NCBI RefSeq assembly: GCF_020360975.1
Contig: NW_025408667.1
Span: 2,666,001 to 2,730,000 of the forward strand
Source of the DNA: Hirsutella rhossiliensis
Lineage: Eukaryota > Ascomycota > Sordariomycetes > Hypocreales > Ophiocordycipitaceae
DNA: 64,000 bases
Direction of reading: 5' to 3'
Shown here piece after piece: positions 1-13,429 of this stretch (positions are counted from its first letter, which is position 1; each line of letters begins with the position of its first letter). The notes under the pieces are model-generated. The model ran no database searches and was not told the origin of the DNA. It worked only from the letters and a program-made list of their open reading frames with translations. A program made the translations under genes and the position numbers.

Positions 1-3000
1 ATTAATAAGCGCCGCGAGCTTATTATTCGCCTTAACCCCGCGCCTTTATTTAATATCGCTTATATAAGCTTAGAGTACTAAGCCTAGGAATCTTAGTTAA
101 AACTCCGCCTTATTAACTACGATATAGGCTATACTTTATAGTAATACGCCCTACTATTTACTAAGGCTAAGGTAAGTACTATATTAATAAAGATAGGTCT
201 TAACGCGGAGGATAAGGAAGGAGCGGAGGATAAGGTAGTTCTAGTATTTCTAGAGGTATTTAGTATAATAGAAGGGGCGCCTTAGTTAGTTCCCGCTATA
301 CTAGTAAAGAAAAAGGGTAGTTAAAAGTAATAAATAGGTCTTATCTTTTTTTTATTTAGCTATAACTATCCTTTTCTCTTTTATTATTAAGGTCTTAATA
401 AAGTTATAGTTTAGTTTTATTTTCCTTAATAATATTTAATAGGTAGTATAGATAGTTTTCCTTTATTCTCTTATTTTACTATTTTATATATAGTTATAGG
501 ACGTTTAAGTATACTAATATATTAATAGGTTAGTAGCGATTTAGTAGGGATTTATTACTAATTTAGTAGCGTCTCCTTATACTAATAGGTTTTCTTACCT
601 TACTTAGTCTTATGCCTCTTTTTCTTAGTTAAGTAAGTAGTATATTCTTTAATAAAGTCTTAGCTATTCGCTATATCTTTAGTATCGACCTATTAATTAT
701 ACTTAGCTAGCTATCCTTTTTATTTAATAAGGAAAAAGGTATCGCCCTTAGATCTCTTTTAGTCTTTAATCTCTTAGACTTCCTATTTACCTTTATTATC
801 CTCTAAGTCTAGTATTAATAGGGTTTTACTATCTTTATAGGTGCCTTTTCGCTCTTTTTATAGCTCTAAGAGACTAATATAGAAAACGTTATAAAGGTAT
901 AAGTACTTCTTAGGGAGTATAAGATAATATACTTACTTTCTAATAGCTTATAGGACCTAAAACGGTCTAATATACTTAGGTAAGAGTTTTATTTTTTTAT
1001 TTTTAAGGCGTAAATACTTTATCGATAATACTATAAGGTCTCTTACTTTTAGTATAAGCGGTATCGTCCTTAATATTAATATAGAAGTTTAGTTAGTAAC
1101 CTATTAACGCTTTATTAAGTAATAACCTAGTTATCGCGTTCTTTATATTATTATATATAAATTAAGTAATATATAAGAGTAACGCTTAGTTAATTTATTC
1201 TAAGTTAGTAAGGTATCTTAAGTAGTACTATATAGCTTAGTTTATTTATTCTATTTACCTATTAGTTTATAGGTAAAATACTATCGATAGCCTATATTTT
1301 ACTTATAAAATAAAATTAAGATCTAACTAAAACTTTCTTATAAATAAGGACCCTCTATCTAAGATAATACCTTTTAGAGGTCTATATACTAATTTAACTT
1401 AGTAATAGAATAATTCTATTAGCTCTAGAGCTATTATTATCTTAGAGATAGGAAAGAAGAGGCAATGCTTAGTATATCGGTCTATAATTACTAAGATCGT
1501 ATTAACGTCTTATTTATTATACTATACTTTAGGTAGACCTATAGTAAAGTCTATTAATAATTCTTCCTATAGTCGTATAGGATATAGTAACGATTATATA
1601 GTACTATAAAGGCGATGCCTCTTAGATACTATACCTTAATATACTAAGTATAACTAGATATATTTATTTATATCTTTTATTATTCTATCTTAGTAGAAGT
1701 TTCTTACTAATAGTTTACTAGTATATTAAGAGCTAAAGTATCCTACTAACGGATTATTATAAAAGAGCTATATTAGCTCTTACTATAAGGCTACCTTTAA
1801 AGGCACTACGATATAACCCTTTTATAATAGTAGTCTATCTAGGCGTATTAACTAGAAACCCTTCCCTTTTAAGAAGTCTTTAGTCTCCTTTAGCCTACTA
1901 ATCGCTACGTTAACCGACTAAGTATATTTTAGTAACTCTAGTAACGGTTCTAGAACTTTTACTATATAAACCTTTATATAGTAGGCCGCTTCTTTAGCGG
2001 TCTTCCTTAAGCGTAACTATTTATAACTAGCTCTCTCTTTAGCCTAATCGGCTAATTATTTAGGTCTTACGCCTAAATTATTATAGTTTTACTATAAATA
2101 AGCTTATATATTTTCCTTATATAAAGGCACTTTACTACGCTTATATTAACTTCAGGTTAAGTATCTCCTTACCTATAAAAACGCCTTATTATTTCTTTAT
2201 ATAAATATAGTATTAATAGTAGCTAGTTTCGCTTATAGCTTTAGTAATAGTTCTATAAATAAGGGCTTCTCGCCCTTATATCTAGGTATTCTCGATAGCG
2301 CGTCTACTAAGTTAGATTTACCTATATAATACTTAATCGTAAAGTTAAATAGTACTAAATATATATACTATCTTACTTACCTCTTATTTAAGGAGGTCTA
2401 GTATATAAACGTTTAGAAGTTATAGTAGTTTAATAATACTTCTACTTTATACGCTGCCCCTTTAATATAGTATCGCTAGTATTTAAATAACTTAACGATA
2501 GTAAAGAGTTCTTAGTTTAAAATACTATAATTAAGTTTAGCTTTAGTAAACTTCCTTAACTAAAATACGATCGGATAGTAACGCCCTTTATTATTAGGTT
2601 AAGAGATAATCCCTACTATCGCGAATTACGATATATCTATTTCGATATAAATATATCTTTCTAGATCGTAATATTAAAGGAGTAGGGCTCCTTAAAAAGC
2701 ATCCTTAAGAGCCTAAAACGCTACCCTTTTAGTAAGGTTTAGATCTATACTCCTTAGCTTCTTCTTATTCTTACTCCCCTTTAATAATATAGTTACGGGC
2801 GCTATAACTCTTAAGTACCTATATATAAATCATTAGTAAAAATTATAGAACCTAAGGAAAACCTAAATATTATAGTAGGTTATAGGTTTAGGCTATTAAG
2901 CTATTACCTCTACCTATCGAGGGTCTATCGATACCCTATCGATAGATAATATAAACTTTAGGAACTTAACTAACTATTAATAAAAGATATACTTCGATGG

Positions 3001-5519
3001 TTTTATATAAAGCTCTATAGCCCTTAGCCTTTCTATTACTTATCTTAAGTATTTAGTATATTCTTCTCTTATCTTAGAGTATATAAGGATATTATCGAGG
3101 TAGACTATATAGATTATATCTATAAGCCCTTTAAGCGCTTAATAGATATAACTTTAAAACGTAGCTAGTACGTTAGTAAGTCTAAAGGGCATTACTAGGT
3201 ATTTAAAATATCTATAACGCGTTTAGAAACTAGTCTTTTATTTATCTCCTTCTTAAATTTAAATACGTTAATATATATTCTATATATTAATCTTAGAAAA
3301 ATACTTAGCTCCTTAATAGTAGTTAATAATCTCTAAAATAAGGGGTAAAGGGTACCGATTCTTTTATATAACTTAGTTGAGTCCTTAGTAGTCTATATAT
3401 AGCCGTAAGGTACTATCTTTCTTTAAAATAAAAAGGATAGGCGCCCTAGCTAAGCTCTTTAACTCCTAGATTATTTTCCTTTTTATCGCGTCTTAGATCT
3501 AGTCGCGTAATACTTAGAGTTCCTTTTATAATAGAGGGTAAATCGGTCTATAAAGGGGTTCTATATTAAGGATTAAATTAATTAAGTAATCCGTTCCCTT
3601 TCTAACTAGTAATAAGTCGGATTTATTAGCCGAGAAAGTATCTTTAAACTAGTAGAGAGTTAGTAGGATTTCGGCCTATTCTTCTTATAAAATCCCTTTA
3701 TCCTCGTCTTTATCTAGTAGCGGGATTAGCTTAGGATTAAGCGCTATTATATATACCCTTACCTCGTTCTTATATTCTTAAAAGAATCTATAAGGGTTTT
3801 ATAGGGTTTCGCCGCCTAGTTAATACTTAAACTACTACTATCGTTTCTATAAGATAATATAGATATATTTATCCTCTAAGGTAATAACTAATAAAAGGAT
3901 TAATACTTAATCGTTTAGCGTTAACTTATTAGTATTAATATAGAAACGAGTAATTATCTTTTTAGTGCCTCTTATATTTATTATTTAAAGTAGTACTAAC
4001 TATACTCTATACTCCCTTACCTTATTATTATTAAGCCCTAATAACTTAGGGTATAATAGCGCTACTTATAGTAATCCCTATTATTAAGTAAAGTATATAT
4101 CTATAAGGTTAATAGTACTATAAGTATTTAAGTATATAGGGACTTTAGTAGGGTTTCGCTTTAATATCGTTATAGGAGTTTTAAGTAACTATCCTATAAG
4201 TATTAAGTTTATTAAGGGAGAGGCGTTTACCTTAATATCTTACCTTTTCCTTATTTTATAGTATTAAGTCTAAGAGTCTTTACTAAGGTTTCTACCTTTA
4301 AAGAATTAGTATATTCTATAGATAGATATCCTAGCTTAATATATTAAAAATATATAATTCCTAATTAAGTAAAAGATCCTCTTCCTTAATAACGTCCCTT
4401 AGTTTAGCCCTTAGTAGGTATATCGCTAGCTTACTAGTTATTAGTTAAATTAGTAGTATTTCCTTAACGATTCGGCCTAGCTTATTAGCCTCTTTAATTC
4501 CTTCCCTTATATATACTACCTTAGGGTATAGTACTATTTCTATTCCTAGTTCCTCTAAGGGTAAAAGTAATATTAATACGTTGCCTCTTATTAATAGTAG
4601 TATCCTAATATTATTAAGCGACTTATATAAGCTCTTCCTATTAATAGGTATAAATAGGTATTAAATAGAGGTTAATTTAGTCTTAAAGTTATAGCTATAG
4701 CTTAGCGAAAAATATAAGAGTACGCGCCTTTTCTAATAAGCGTTTAAAATACCTCTTTAAGGAGTTAAGGTATAAGCTAAACTTTAAAAGGAACTAGCCT
4801 TCTTATTAGTAAGCCTCCTTTAATTATATCGCTAATAGTATCTCCTTATTTATAGTATCCTTAATTAAGATAAGTATCTATTCCTTAAAGTATACTTAAC
4901 CTATACTATATTTAGTTTAGTTAATCGGCGTCTATTCTTTAAGGTATCGGCGCTATCTCGCTTTATAGTCGCTATATATATAATCTACTAAGTAAAGGAT
5001 CTTTATTTTATTGCGATAAAAGTATTTAAGCGCTGCCCTAAAGGCGTCCTTTAGATCGTAAGTTTAGTCTAGACGTTTCTATATATTAGTAGGTTAGGAT
5101 AATTAAGCGATATTTTTAATCTTAACCTCGCTACCGCGACTACCGTCTAATTTAAGGGAGTAAGACTATCGATGCTTTCCTAAATAAATAGCGATAGTAC
5201 TAGCGCGTTTAGTAATTTCCTCTTTTAATTATATAATGCGATCTTATAAGCGTTTTATCTCCTCTAGCTCCTTAATACGCGCTTATAAAGATATAAGCTT
5301 TTCTTAGCGAGTCGGTAGTCTTATACCTATAGGTAGCGATATCTTTAATATAGCTAGAATATCGTCTATAATAAGGGTCTATTTTAAGGATATATCTCTC
5401 TATTCTTTATTTCTTAAGTAGATACTTAATATACGTAATAAAGAGGCCTTAACTAGTTAACTACTATATCGCGCTATAAGAGCGTTATATAGTCTTCTCT
5501 AAGTAGCTATCTTTACGAA
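1..5519 (-). mobile_element. Ty3/Gypsy retrotransposon, pol relic, RIP-destroyed
   Basis: Read on the minus strand, 3065-3115 gives VYLDNILIYSK, the Gypsy reverse transcriptase YxDD box with its second Asp changed to Asn. Just before it, at about 3170-3230, is LVMPFRLTNVLATF, the usual LVMPFGLTNAPATFQ motif. gag should therefore lie toward 4000-5500, and RNase H plus integrase toward position 1, where the element leaves the window. The frame is cut by many TAA/TAG stops, as expected when CAG, CAA and TGG codons are hit by RIP. I could not find its LTRs. It is a dead element; the Gypsy assignment is firm and the domain limits are approximate. Confidence 0.85.
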
Positions 5520-5524
5520 GTAAC

Positions 5525-6092
5525 TATAAGGAACGGTGTTCCTACTATAAATAAAGCAGCTATAATATACTCTCCCGATTATATAAGCTAATAAGTAGTA
5601 TATTAATTATAGATAAAATCTTATCCTATAAAGTAAGAATCGCTCGTTATTTTGCATGTTATTATACATTAAACGGGTTGCCGGTTATCGTATAATCGGG
5701 AATCGAAGGAACAGAGCTAGCTTAGAATGCTAGCTAAGACCTCTTAAGAATACCGGCACGACCAACCTCCTTTAAACACGAATATTAGTGGAACCAAGAC
5801 ACTTCTAGATTTACTCGAGGTATCACGGAATTCCCTAGTCTTAGGGCTATACGGCAGCCTAAATCTAGTCCCGAAAGGTTCTTCCGTTCAGCTATAATTA
5901 TCTATATAAGACAGTATGTCCGCTAGTAAATAGATAAAGGATTATTAACTTTAATACCTCTTCTATATACTAATATACTACTAATAAATTCCGTTGAAAA
6001 TCCTACCTTATACTCCTTCTTCCCCTCTATTATATAGTCTTACGTAATTCCTTAATTTCCTAAAATTCCGCTTTTGCTTATATACCTTAAGA
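5525..6092. mobile_element. 568-bp solo-LTR-like repeat, copy 1
   Basis: This block begins TATAAGGAACGGTGTTCC and ends CCTTAAGA, flanked by the 5-bp direct repeat gtaac (5520-5524 and 6093-6097). A second copy of exactly the same length lies at 58679-59246 with a different duplication (atcta). Two precise, different 5-bp duplications point to insertion by an LTR-retrotransposon integrase followed by LTR-LTR recombination, leaving a solo LTR. No coding region is visible. Strand is undecided. It keeps more CA/TG than its neighbours but less than copy 2. A non-autonomous element with 5-bp duplications is the alternative. Confidence 0.75.
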
Positions 6093-6119
6093 GTAACTAA
6101 AAAGAGAAGCTTTAGAAAT

Positions 6120-6379
6120 TATAAGGGAATATATATTACGGTACGATTAGTTAAGTAGTAGAGATAGCTAGAGGTACTACGCTATATATATTATATTCTC
6201 CTTATTATAAGACTAAAGCTTACTAGAAGAGGGATTTCTTCCTCTTTAGTTAAAGTAGTAAGAGGTTTATAATATATAAGCGGGGTAGGCACGATTCCCT
6301 GCCGATACCCTACCAATATATTAGTACTACGTACCTAAGTACTTTATTAGCCTATACCTCTTAGTAGCGCTCTTATACT
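6120..6379 (+). repeat. Left arm of 260-bp inverted repeat
   Basis: About 260 bases here are the reverse complement of 7530-7788 with mostly transition differences, including the stretch around TAGTACTACGTACCTAAGTA. The two arms flank a Copia integrase region about 1.15 kb long. They may be two copies of an LTR in opposite orientation or an inverted duplication. No flanking duplication could be made out. Confidence 0.75.
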
Positions 6380-7529
6380 TCTTTAAACGTTTTACTATAC
6401 GCTATTCTTCTCTTTACTACTATTCTAGCTTTACTTACTACTTCTCTACTCTTTTAAGTACTACGGCTTCTTATTAAATCTAGGATCTTATTTTCGGTAG
6501 ACTCCTTTTAAGAGAGGTTATATCCGCCTCCCTTATATTAATAATAATTATATCTTCTTAGAGCTATTCCTTTAAATCTATAGTATCTTAGTCGGTTAGG
6601 TTCCTATCCGCTTCTTCTTTAGTATCCTCCCTAGCTTCTATAGCTTCTTAGTCTATAGTCCTATCCTTAACCGAATCTTTAGTATTTAAGTTATTATTAG
6701 TAAGCTCCCCTTACTCCCTTTTCTCTTCCTTCTTATTATTATACTATAATTATAATTCTTAGCTAATTTTATTATCTATATACTTACTCTTATCGAACTC
6801 TATAAATCGAACCTTATAGACCTTCTTATTAGCTAGGTTCTAGACTAGATAGATTTTATCTATCTCCTCTTTATATCTAATAAAAACTCCTTACTATACT
6901 CTTTTTAAAAGCTATATTCTCTTTTCTTTAGGAATAAATACCTAGGTAAGATATCCGAATACTCTTAAGTACCTTAATCTTAGCTTCTCTCTATACTATA
7001 ACTCCTATAGGCTTTTAGCTATTCCCTTAATAACTGCCTTATTTCTTAGATAAGCTACTATTATATTTAAAAACTCTTAGTATACTACCGGGAGGTCTAT
7101 TTTATAATATATAGTAGACCTCCTTTTTAATATAGTTCTTATACTCCTCTTAGAGATACTATTCCCCTCTAGGTAGTAGCTTACTATTAGTTTAATTTAA
7201 ATAGCTCTCCTTATATAAAATACCCTTATTACTTTATTTAGAAACTCCTTTCCGCGATTAAAGCGTATCGCCTTAACCTTTTCGCTTTTTCTATACTAGC
7301 GATACTCTACCTCTATAATAACTACCTAGGCTTTAATCTTATTAGTAATTCTCGTTTTATCTTTAGAAAAATAAACCTAAACTCGCTTAGTAGCTTAATT
7401 AGTAATTATTAATATATACTTTATTCCTTAAAGTAATAGCTTAACTAGCCCTTAAAGATCTATATAGACTCTCTCTAGCTTTTCTATTACCGTAGATATT
7501 AGCTCCTTTAAGACCTTTCTTATTATTTT
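6380..7529 (-). pseudogene. Copia integrase relic
   Basis: On the minus strand this reads, with stops, as a Ty1/Copia integrase. Recognisable pieces, in order from the right, are a DRGKEF-like motif (normally DNGxEF), then SKRSIRTILKRR (normally NGVAERxNRTIMERAR), then YLRNKAV, LRYLRVFGYLT and GVFIRYKEEIDKIYLV. The left third (6380-6800) is the variable linker between integrase and reverse transcriptase. No reverse transcriptase follows, because the left inverted-repeat arm takes its place. All stops are TAA/TAG, in keeping with RIP. Confidence 0.75.
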
Positions 7530-7788
7530 AGTATAAGAGCGCTACTAGGAGGTATAGGCTAATAAAGTACTTAGGTACGTAGTACTAATATATTAGTAGG
7601 GTATCGGTAGTGAATCGTGCCTACCCCGCTTATATATTATAGACCTCTCGCTACTCTAACTAAAGAGGAAAAAATCCCTCTTTTAGTAGGCTTTAGTCTT
7701 ACGACGAGGAGAATATAATATATATAGCGTAGTACCTCTAGCTATCTCTACTACCTAACTAATCGTACTATAATACGTATTCCCTTAT
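7530..7788 (-). repeat. Right arm of 260-bp inverted repeat
   Basis: Reverse complement of 6120-6379. It sits where the protease and pre-integrase segment of the Copia element would be expected, between the gag-like stretch on its right and the integrase on its left. Confidence 0.75.
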
Positions 7789-8890
7789 ATTTAGCCTTAG
7801 TATAGCTTAAGTAGAATAATAAGTAGAATAAGATATTTTTAAGATTATCTATTATAGCGTTTAGTTTGCCCTCTATATACTTTCTAGGGTATCCTAGCTT
7901 AGTATATAGTAGTCTTTTAAGTATCTTTAGGATTAACTTTAGCGCTACCTTATTATCGCTATCCTTTTCTTAGATTATATAGGCTCAGTGCCCTCTTATT
8001 TAGCTTAAGCGCTATACCTTTTTATATCTATAGCTAAATAGTACCTCCTCCTTACTATTATCGTTACTATCCTATACTTTAGACCTATTATTCCCTTTAT
8101 TTTATATACTACGGCTACGACCTATAAATTATATAGTTTCTCCCTTAATTATTATATTAACGAGCTTTAACTCTTTACTTTCTAGAGAGCTCTATGCCTT
8201 TGTATTATTAATATCTCTATTAAAGCGTTTAAGATATCGACTATAGTATTAAAAGCATCGTCTATACTTATTTATAAGAAGTAAATTAATAGCTATTTAT
8301 AAATAATAATATCCTTATCTTAGCTATTAATCTAAGCTTAAAGTCGCTTTAGGTCGTCGACCTTCTCCTATATAGTTCTATTTATCTATATACTAACGTC
8401 GTATAGTATTTATATTAGCTATTAAAGGTACGCTTTATTTAATATTATATATCGCTTAACGAGGGACTAATAAATTACTTATAGATCAGTAAGATAGTTA
8501 ACTAAGTTCTTATAGATCTAGTTAATACTCTATTATATTTTTATTCTTATAAGAGAGATATTTTTAATATCTATAGTATTCTCTCTTAGCGTTAATAAAT
8601 CTAACGATTCTGCTATTGCCTTACTAGTAATATAGTTTATAAGATCGTTACTTAATAAGTTATCTTTAAGATCTATCTTCTAGCTATTAAAGGAGTCTCT
8701 TTTATTAAGGATAGTTCCTTTATAGTCTTTCTTACCTATAGTACTAGGTCTTTACTATTAACTATCTATTCTTAACGAAAAAGTATTCTTATATACTAAG
8801 TTTAATCGTATAGTAGAAGTATAATAAAAGCAACCGGGTATATAACCTATTACGATTAAACTTACTTTTATTTTATTCTATTTAATAGCT
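7789..8890 (-). pseudogene. Probable Copia gag relic
   Basis: Minus-strand translation with stops gives a helical, Leu/Lys/Asp-rich protein, for example DLKDNLLSNDLINYITSK near 8650, placed as gag would be relative to the integrase at 6380-7529. I see no clear zinc knuckle; RIP removes Cys and His codons, so it may simply be unreadable. The assignment rests mainly on position and is moderate at best. Confidence 0.45.
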
Positions 8891-9998
8891 CTTAATATAT
8901 ATATATATATAGCGGCACGTCCGTACTACTATCTAGTAACTTAATACTTATAGGTGCTACCTAAATATATCTTAGTCTATATCTTAATAAAAGCTAGTAA
9001 TACTTAAGAAGGGTTTCTTTAGTTATCTTATATAAACTAGATATATATTCTAAGGAAACCTTTATAATTCGGCGCGCTATATACGTTAGTAGAGAGGTAA
9101 AGCTTAGAGGGTAAAGATTAAAGCCGTTTTTATTAGATATCTTTATAGATTATATAGGAGTTTATATAAAGCTTTTAAATATAGCTATATAAGGTGCTAA
9201 TTAGCCCTTCTATAGTAGAATTCGCTGCTATAAGCAAAGTATATAACTTAGGCTAGGTATTATAGTTATATAAGAGGTTTCGTATAGTAATAAGCTAAAC
9301 TAAAGCTTTTATTACGGCCTTTAAATTAATTGCCTTTTATAAAACCTACTCTTTTCCTTCCTAAAACTTAATAAGATTAACCTCTCTAGCTTTATTAAAA
9401 GCGTCTTTTAGAAGGTTATAATATATTTTCTTAGCTAGGGTTAACTTAAGACTAGTAACGTCTATTATATATATCTTTAGTAGATAGTTACGAAATATAG
9501 TAGAGACGTAAGTCGAATAAGACGGGTTATTATAATACTTATAGTAGAATACTAAATCCCGTTTTAGCCTATAACGCTTAAGCTTAGATCCCTAAGGTTT
9601 CTATATATATTATTAAGTAGCATCCGCTATAGTTATTCTTTTACGCTTAGAAGTTATCGCGGTACTAGGTTTAAACGATACTAAGCCTTATATATCTTAG
9701 ATCTTAAAGGCCTCTATAGCTATAGCGGATACGAAACTATTATTATTAGCTAGCCCGCGGAAGATAGGTAGACTTATTATTAGAGTCGTAAATAGTATAA
9801 AGCTAGATAAATAATAGTATAAAACCCTAAGTAACGAAGAATATTAACTACTAACTAAATATCTTAAGGTCTTTAGTAGCTTTAATTTATTCCGATCTAC
9901 CTATATAGGATTATAGGAGGTAACGCTTAATATAATATTAGTTACCTTAGAACCGCTTAAGCGATACTAATCTAAACTTTTTATTCTTCTTTAGCGAG
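8891..9998 (-). other. RIP-altered DNA with an unassigned decayed ORF
   Basis: A minus-strand frame through about 9050-9760 reads as protein-like sequence interrupted by TAA/TAG stops, for example VSTIFRNYLLKIYIIDVTS and NLLKDAFNKAREVNLIKF. I do not recognise the family. TG is nearly absent, so the lack of TGA stops is not evidence for coding. No LTR or terminal inverted repeat was found. It is probably the remains of another transposon that hosted the element at 10004. Confidence 0.3.
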
Positions 9999-10003
9999 AT
10001 TAG

Positions 10004-10180
10004 TATTATAGAGTAAGTAGAGGCATAGGCTTAAGTACGGTCTATTAAAAGAAGGTTAATAATCTATAAAGGGGAAAAGGAAGAGAAGTATAGGCCTAGC
10101 CTATATAAGCGAGGAGGCCGTTTATATATAGACTTAGCCTAGACCTTAATCTAGGCTTATATAGGGTAAAAGCCTTTATA
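10004..10180 (+). repeat. Left 177-bp LTR of the outer element
   Basis: Matches 21484-21660 over its whole length; the visible differences are C/T or G/A transitions. Preceded by the target duplication attag. Confidence 0.85.
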
Positions 10181-10758
10181 TTATACCCCTACCTAGCTTT
10201 TAAAGAGGCGCGCTTTTAAATAATACCTAATACCGCGCTTAAGGGAACGGAACCCTCGCGTAGACTATATACGCCTAGTCGCGGAAAAAGCGTTAGTAAA
10301 TAATATATAATACCCTTTTAAGCGAGCTTCTCGGATAGACTATATTATTAATAGGGGCCGCGCCCTAAGAGTCGGGCTTTAGTACTTCTAGCTAGGGAGT
10401 AGAGGTATATAGAATAGCGCGTAGCTAGCTTTAGTAAGCTTATAGTATCCCGCCCCCCTTATATCGGCGTACGGTAGTAGCTCTTAGTACTATAACGTAA
10501 GGGACGGTACTTTAGTATATAAGGCTCCGCTCCCTCTTATATAGGGCTATATAGGCACTCCCTTTTACTATAGTTATATTATATTAGCGGCCTTCCTATA
10601 TCTTAGCTGCCCTTTTAGTTACTATAAGTATATATCCCTTTTATATAGTAGCTACTACTATATATAAGGAGACGCCGATAAAGCTTATAGAGGTATTACT
10701 AAGATTACTTATTACTAGAGTTAATATTATCGAACCTAACCTCCTTTCTATCTTAGCG

Positions 10759-11444
10759 TATTACGGGACACCCTACGGTCGATAATCTAGGTACTTATAA
10801 CGATATCGGCCTCCCTCCCTAAGGCTCCCCGTAGAAGAAGGAACTTAGAAGCTACTAGGCAAACTCCGGGAAATCACCCGGAAATCCTAGAAACGATAAC
10901 CGAGCGGATTATATAAATATTTTATAGAGATTTCCCCTAGGGATATATTATATAGGAAATATACCACGATTTCCTAAGTAATAATAGTTCCTTAGGGATT
11001 ATACCGATATTTCCTTAAAAAGTTACTATAAGGATATAGCGGGGAAATTATAGAGAAATACCTATACCTACCTAGGGAAAATACTAGGAAATACCGCTAA
11101 TACGCCGTACTACTATCGTATAATTATAAGGTTAAGATATTACTTAGTTAAAGCCCTAAGTAAGGTCTTACGCTTACTATAGTATATATAGAAGATAGAG
11201 AACCTACTAGATCTTAAGCGGGTAGAGAAGAATATAGATAGTTATTACTACTCTTACTTTAACTTATAAGACTAGTAGCTAGTCTATATTTAATACGCGT
11301 AATAATATATAGTAGCTAGTTTATATAATATATTTAATTATATATAGTAGCTAGTCTATTTAATTACTTATTAAACCTATACTAGATCTAAGTAGATAGT
11401 AAGGTTAACGTACTAGCCCTATACCGAGGGACTAGTATATAATA
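10759..11444 (+). repeat. 5' LTR of the chromodomain Gypsy
   Basis: Starts TATTACGGGA and ends TATATAATA, the RIP products of TG...CA termini. Near 11270-11360 it carries three spaced copies of a GTAGCTAGTC motif, which the 3' LTR also keeps. Differences from 19852-20537 are transitions. Confidence 0.9.
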
Positions 11445-12229
11445 AATAGTAGTAATTCCTATTCCCTTAACTATCTATTTTCTTAAAGTCTATATTTAGT
11501 AGAACGTAAGATAGAGAATAGGGAAAGGGACGAGTTAACCTTAACTTATAAACCCCGATATCTTCTTAGAAAGAAAGCTCTTACTTATATACTAACGAAT
11601 ACCGGCTTCCTAATCTCTTTTTATAGAAGAAATACTTAGGGAACTCTAGATAGAGGTAGAACTTCGACGTATTAAAGCTTAAGTATTATAGAGCTTCTAT
11701 TAGTAGTTAGAAAGATACCTATTTTTAGGATATTTCCCGTTAAGTGCTTATAGAAATAAAAGATAGCCGGATCGCCTACCTTAGCGGTAGGAACGATACT
11801 TAGAGGAATTAAGAGCGGAACTTCTACGATACGACTTACTAGCCTACCTAGCTAATCGTTAAAGCCTATAGGAACGAATTAATAACCTAGAATACGTTCT
11901 AGTAATAAGGTAATATTAGCTATAAGTAATAGAGCTATATAGAAATCGGTATAGTATAGCTTCTCCCGCCCCGCCCTAACTACCTTTATTAGAAGGATAA
12001 AGCCTTAGAAGTTCGCTAAGAAGTTCGCTAAATTATAACGAATAAAGTAAGGAAGAACCTTTAAATAATACTACCTTTAACGGTACGTTCGCGATAATAA
12101 CCTTAGCGAACTAGCTAGTAAGTCTAATTATAAAAGAAGCTCTTATAAGACTACTAGTAAAAGCTATAGTAAGAGATATTAAGGATAATACTACTATAAA
12201 CCCTCCTTAAGTACCCTTAGTATATATTA

Positions 12230-13300
12230 AACTAAAAGATATAAGGAAGTTTAACCCTACTAGCCCTTTCGATATAACGTTTAATATCCTCGAAGAAACT
12301 AAGAAAATAATTATATATAGAAGCGTCGATTAATTTATTAATTCCCTAAAACGGGTAGCTATCCGCGGACCGGAATACGCTAACGAACTAGTAATACTTA
12401 TCCTTAGTTTACTCCGCGGAACCGCTATTAAATAGTATTCTAGCGATCTTAGCGAATCTAACTAAGCTATACTTTATACCCTAGACTAAGGATATACCGC
12501 TTAGTATACTAAACTATAAAAACGCTTTACTATCTAGCCGGAAGTAGCTTTAAGATCGTTATAAATAAAACGATTTACTACCTTAGATATTATAAATAGA
12601 GCTAACTTCTATAAATAGACATTAAAGCTCTACCGAAAAGTAAAAGTAGTACTATACTTAGAAGAGCACCTTACTATACTAGTCTATTAACGACTAAACG
12701 TATTACTATAAGAATTATTCTACTAACCTATTAGTTTAGAATTATTTAATACTTAGATTAATAACTATAAGTAACTTATCCTATAGTTAGAAACTAAGCT
12801 AATGGTTAGGTTATAAGGGAAAATAAGCAACGTAGTAAAAGGACGTATATAAAGCGGGTTACGCGAAACTAAGAATAAGACTATAGTAAACTCTATTATA
12901 TTTATAGCTAAACTAACTAACTAGAAACCCTAAGAATAAGGATAATTCTAATAGAAAGGAAATATAACGACTATATTAAGATAGAATAATCTACGCTAGG
13001 TAGATATAGGCTTAGTACTAAACTAGTTAACTAGTCCCTAAACTAAACTATAGCCTTAGGATTCGAAACTAAAGGAGGGCTCTTAGGAAAACCTAATCGT
13101 TATTAACCTCGCCTATTAGCTTTAAGTAGCACTAACTAACGACTAAGGCGGGATCTATCTTTCCTAGGAAATATAAAACTAGATCCTATTTACTTAGAAT
13201 AAAGGGCTAGAAGATAGTAATACTACCGCTAATATAGGAGAAGAAACTAAAGAAATAGAAGATAAGATCCTATTTATTCCCGATATAATAGAAGTAGAAC
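12230..13300 (+). pseudogene. Gypsy gag relic
   Basis: Plus-strand reading gives FNPTSPFDITFNILEETKK followed by an FINSLKRVAIRGPEYANELV-type capsid helix and a LYRKVKVVLYLEEHL segment, the layout of a Gypsy gag capsid domain. Stops are TAA/TAG. The 5' limit is uncertain because 11445-12230 is poorly readable. The zinc knuckle cannot be seen, as Cys and His codons are lost to RIP. Confidence 0.6.
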
Positions 13301-13429
13301 CTATAGGACTAAGCCGTTCGCTTAGAATACTAAGGAACTAGCTAACTATAAGAGCGGCGCTATAAACCGAAATATTAAATCTATTAAAGCCGTCTTAGTT
13401 TATATACGCTTAGATATCTATCTTTAGAA

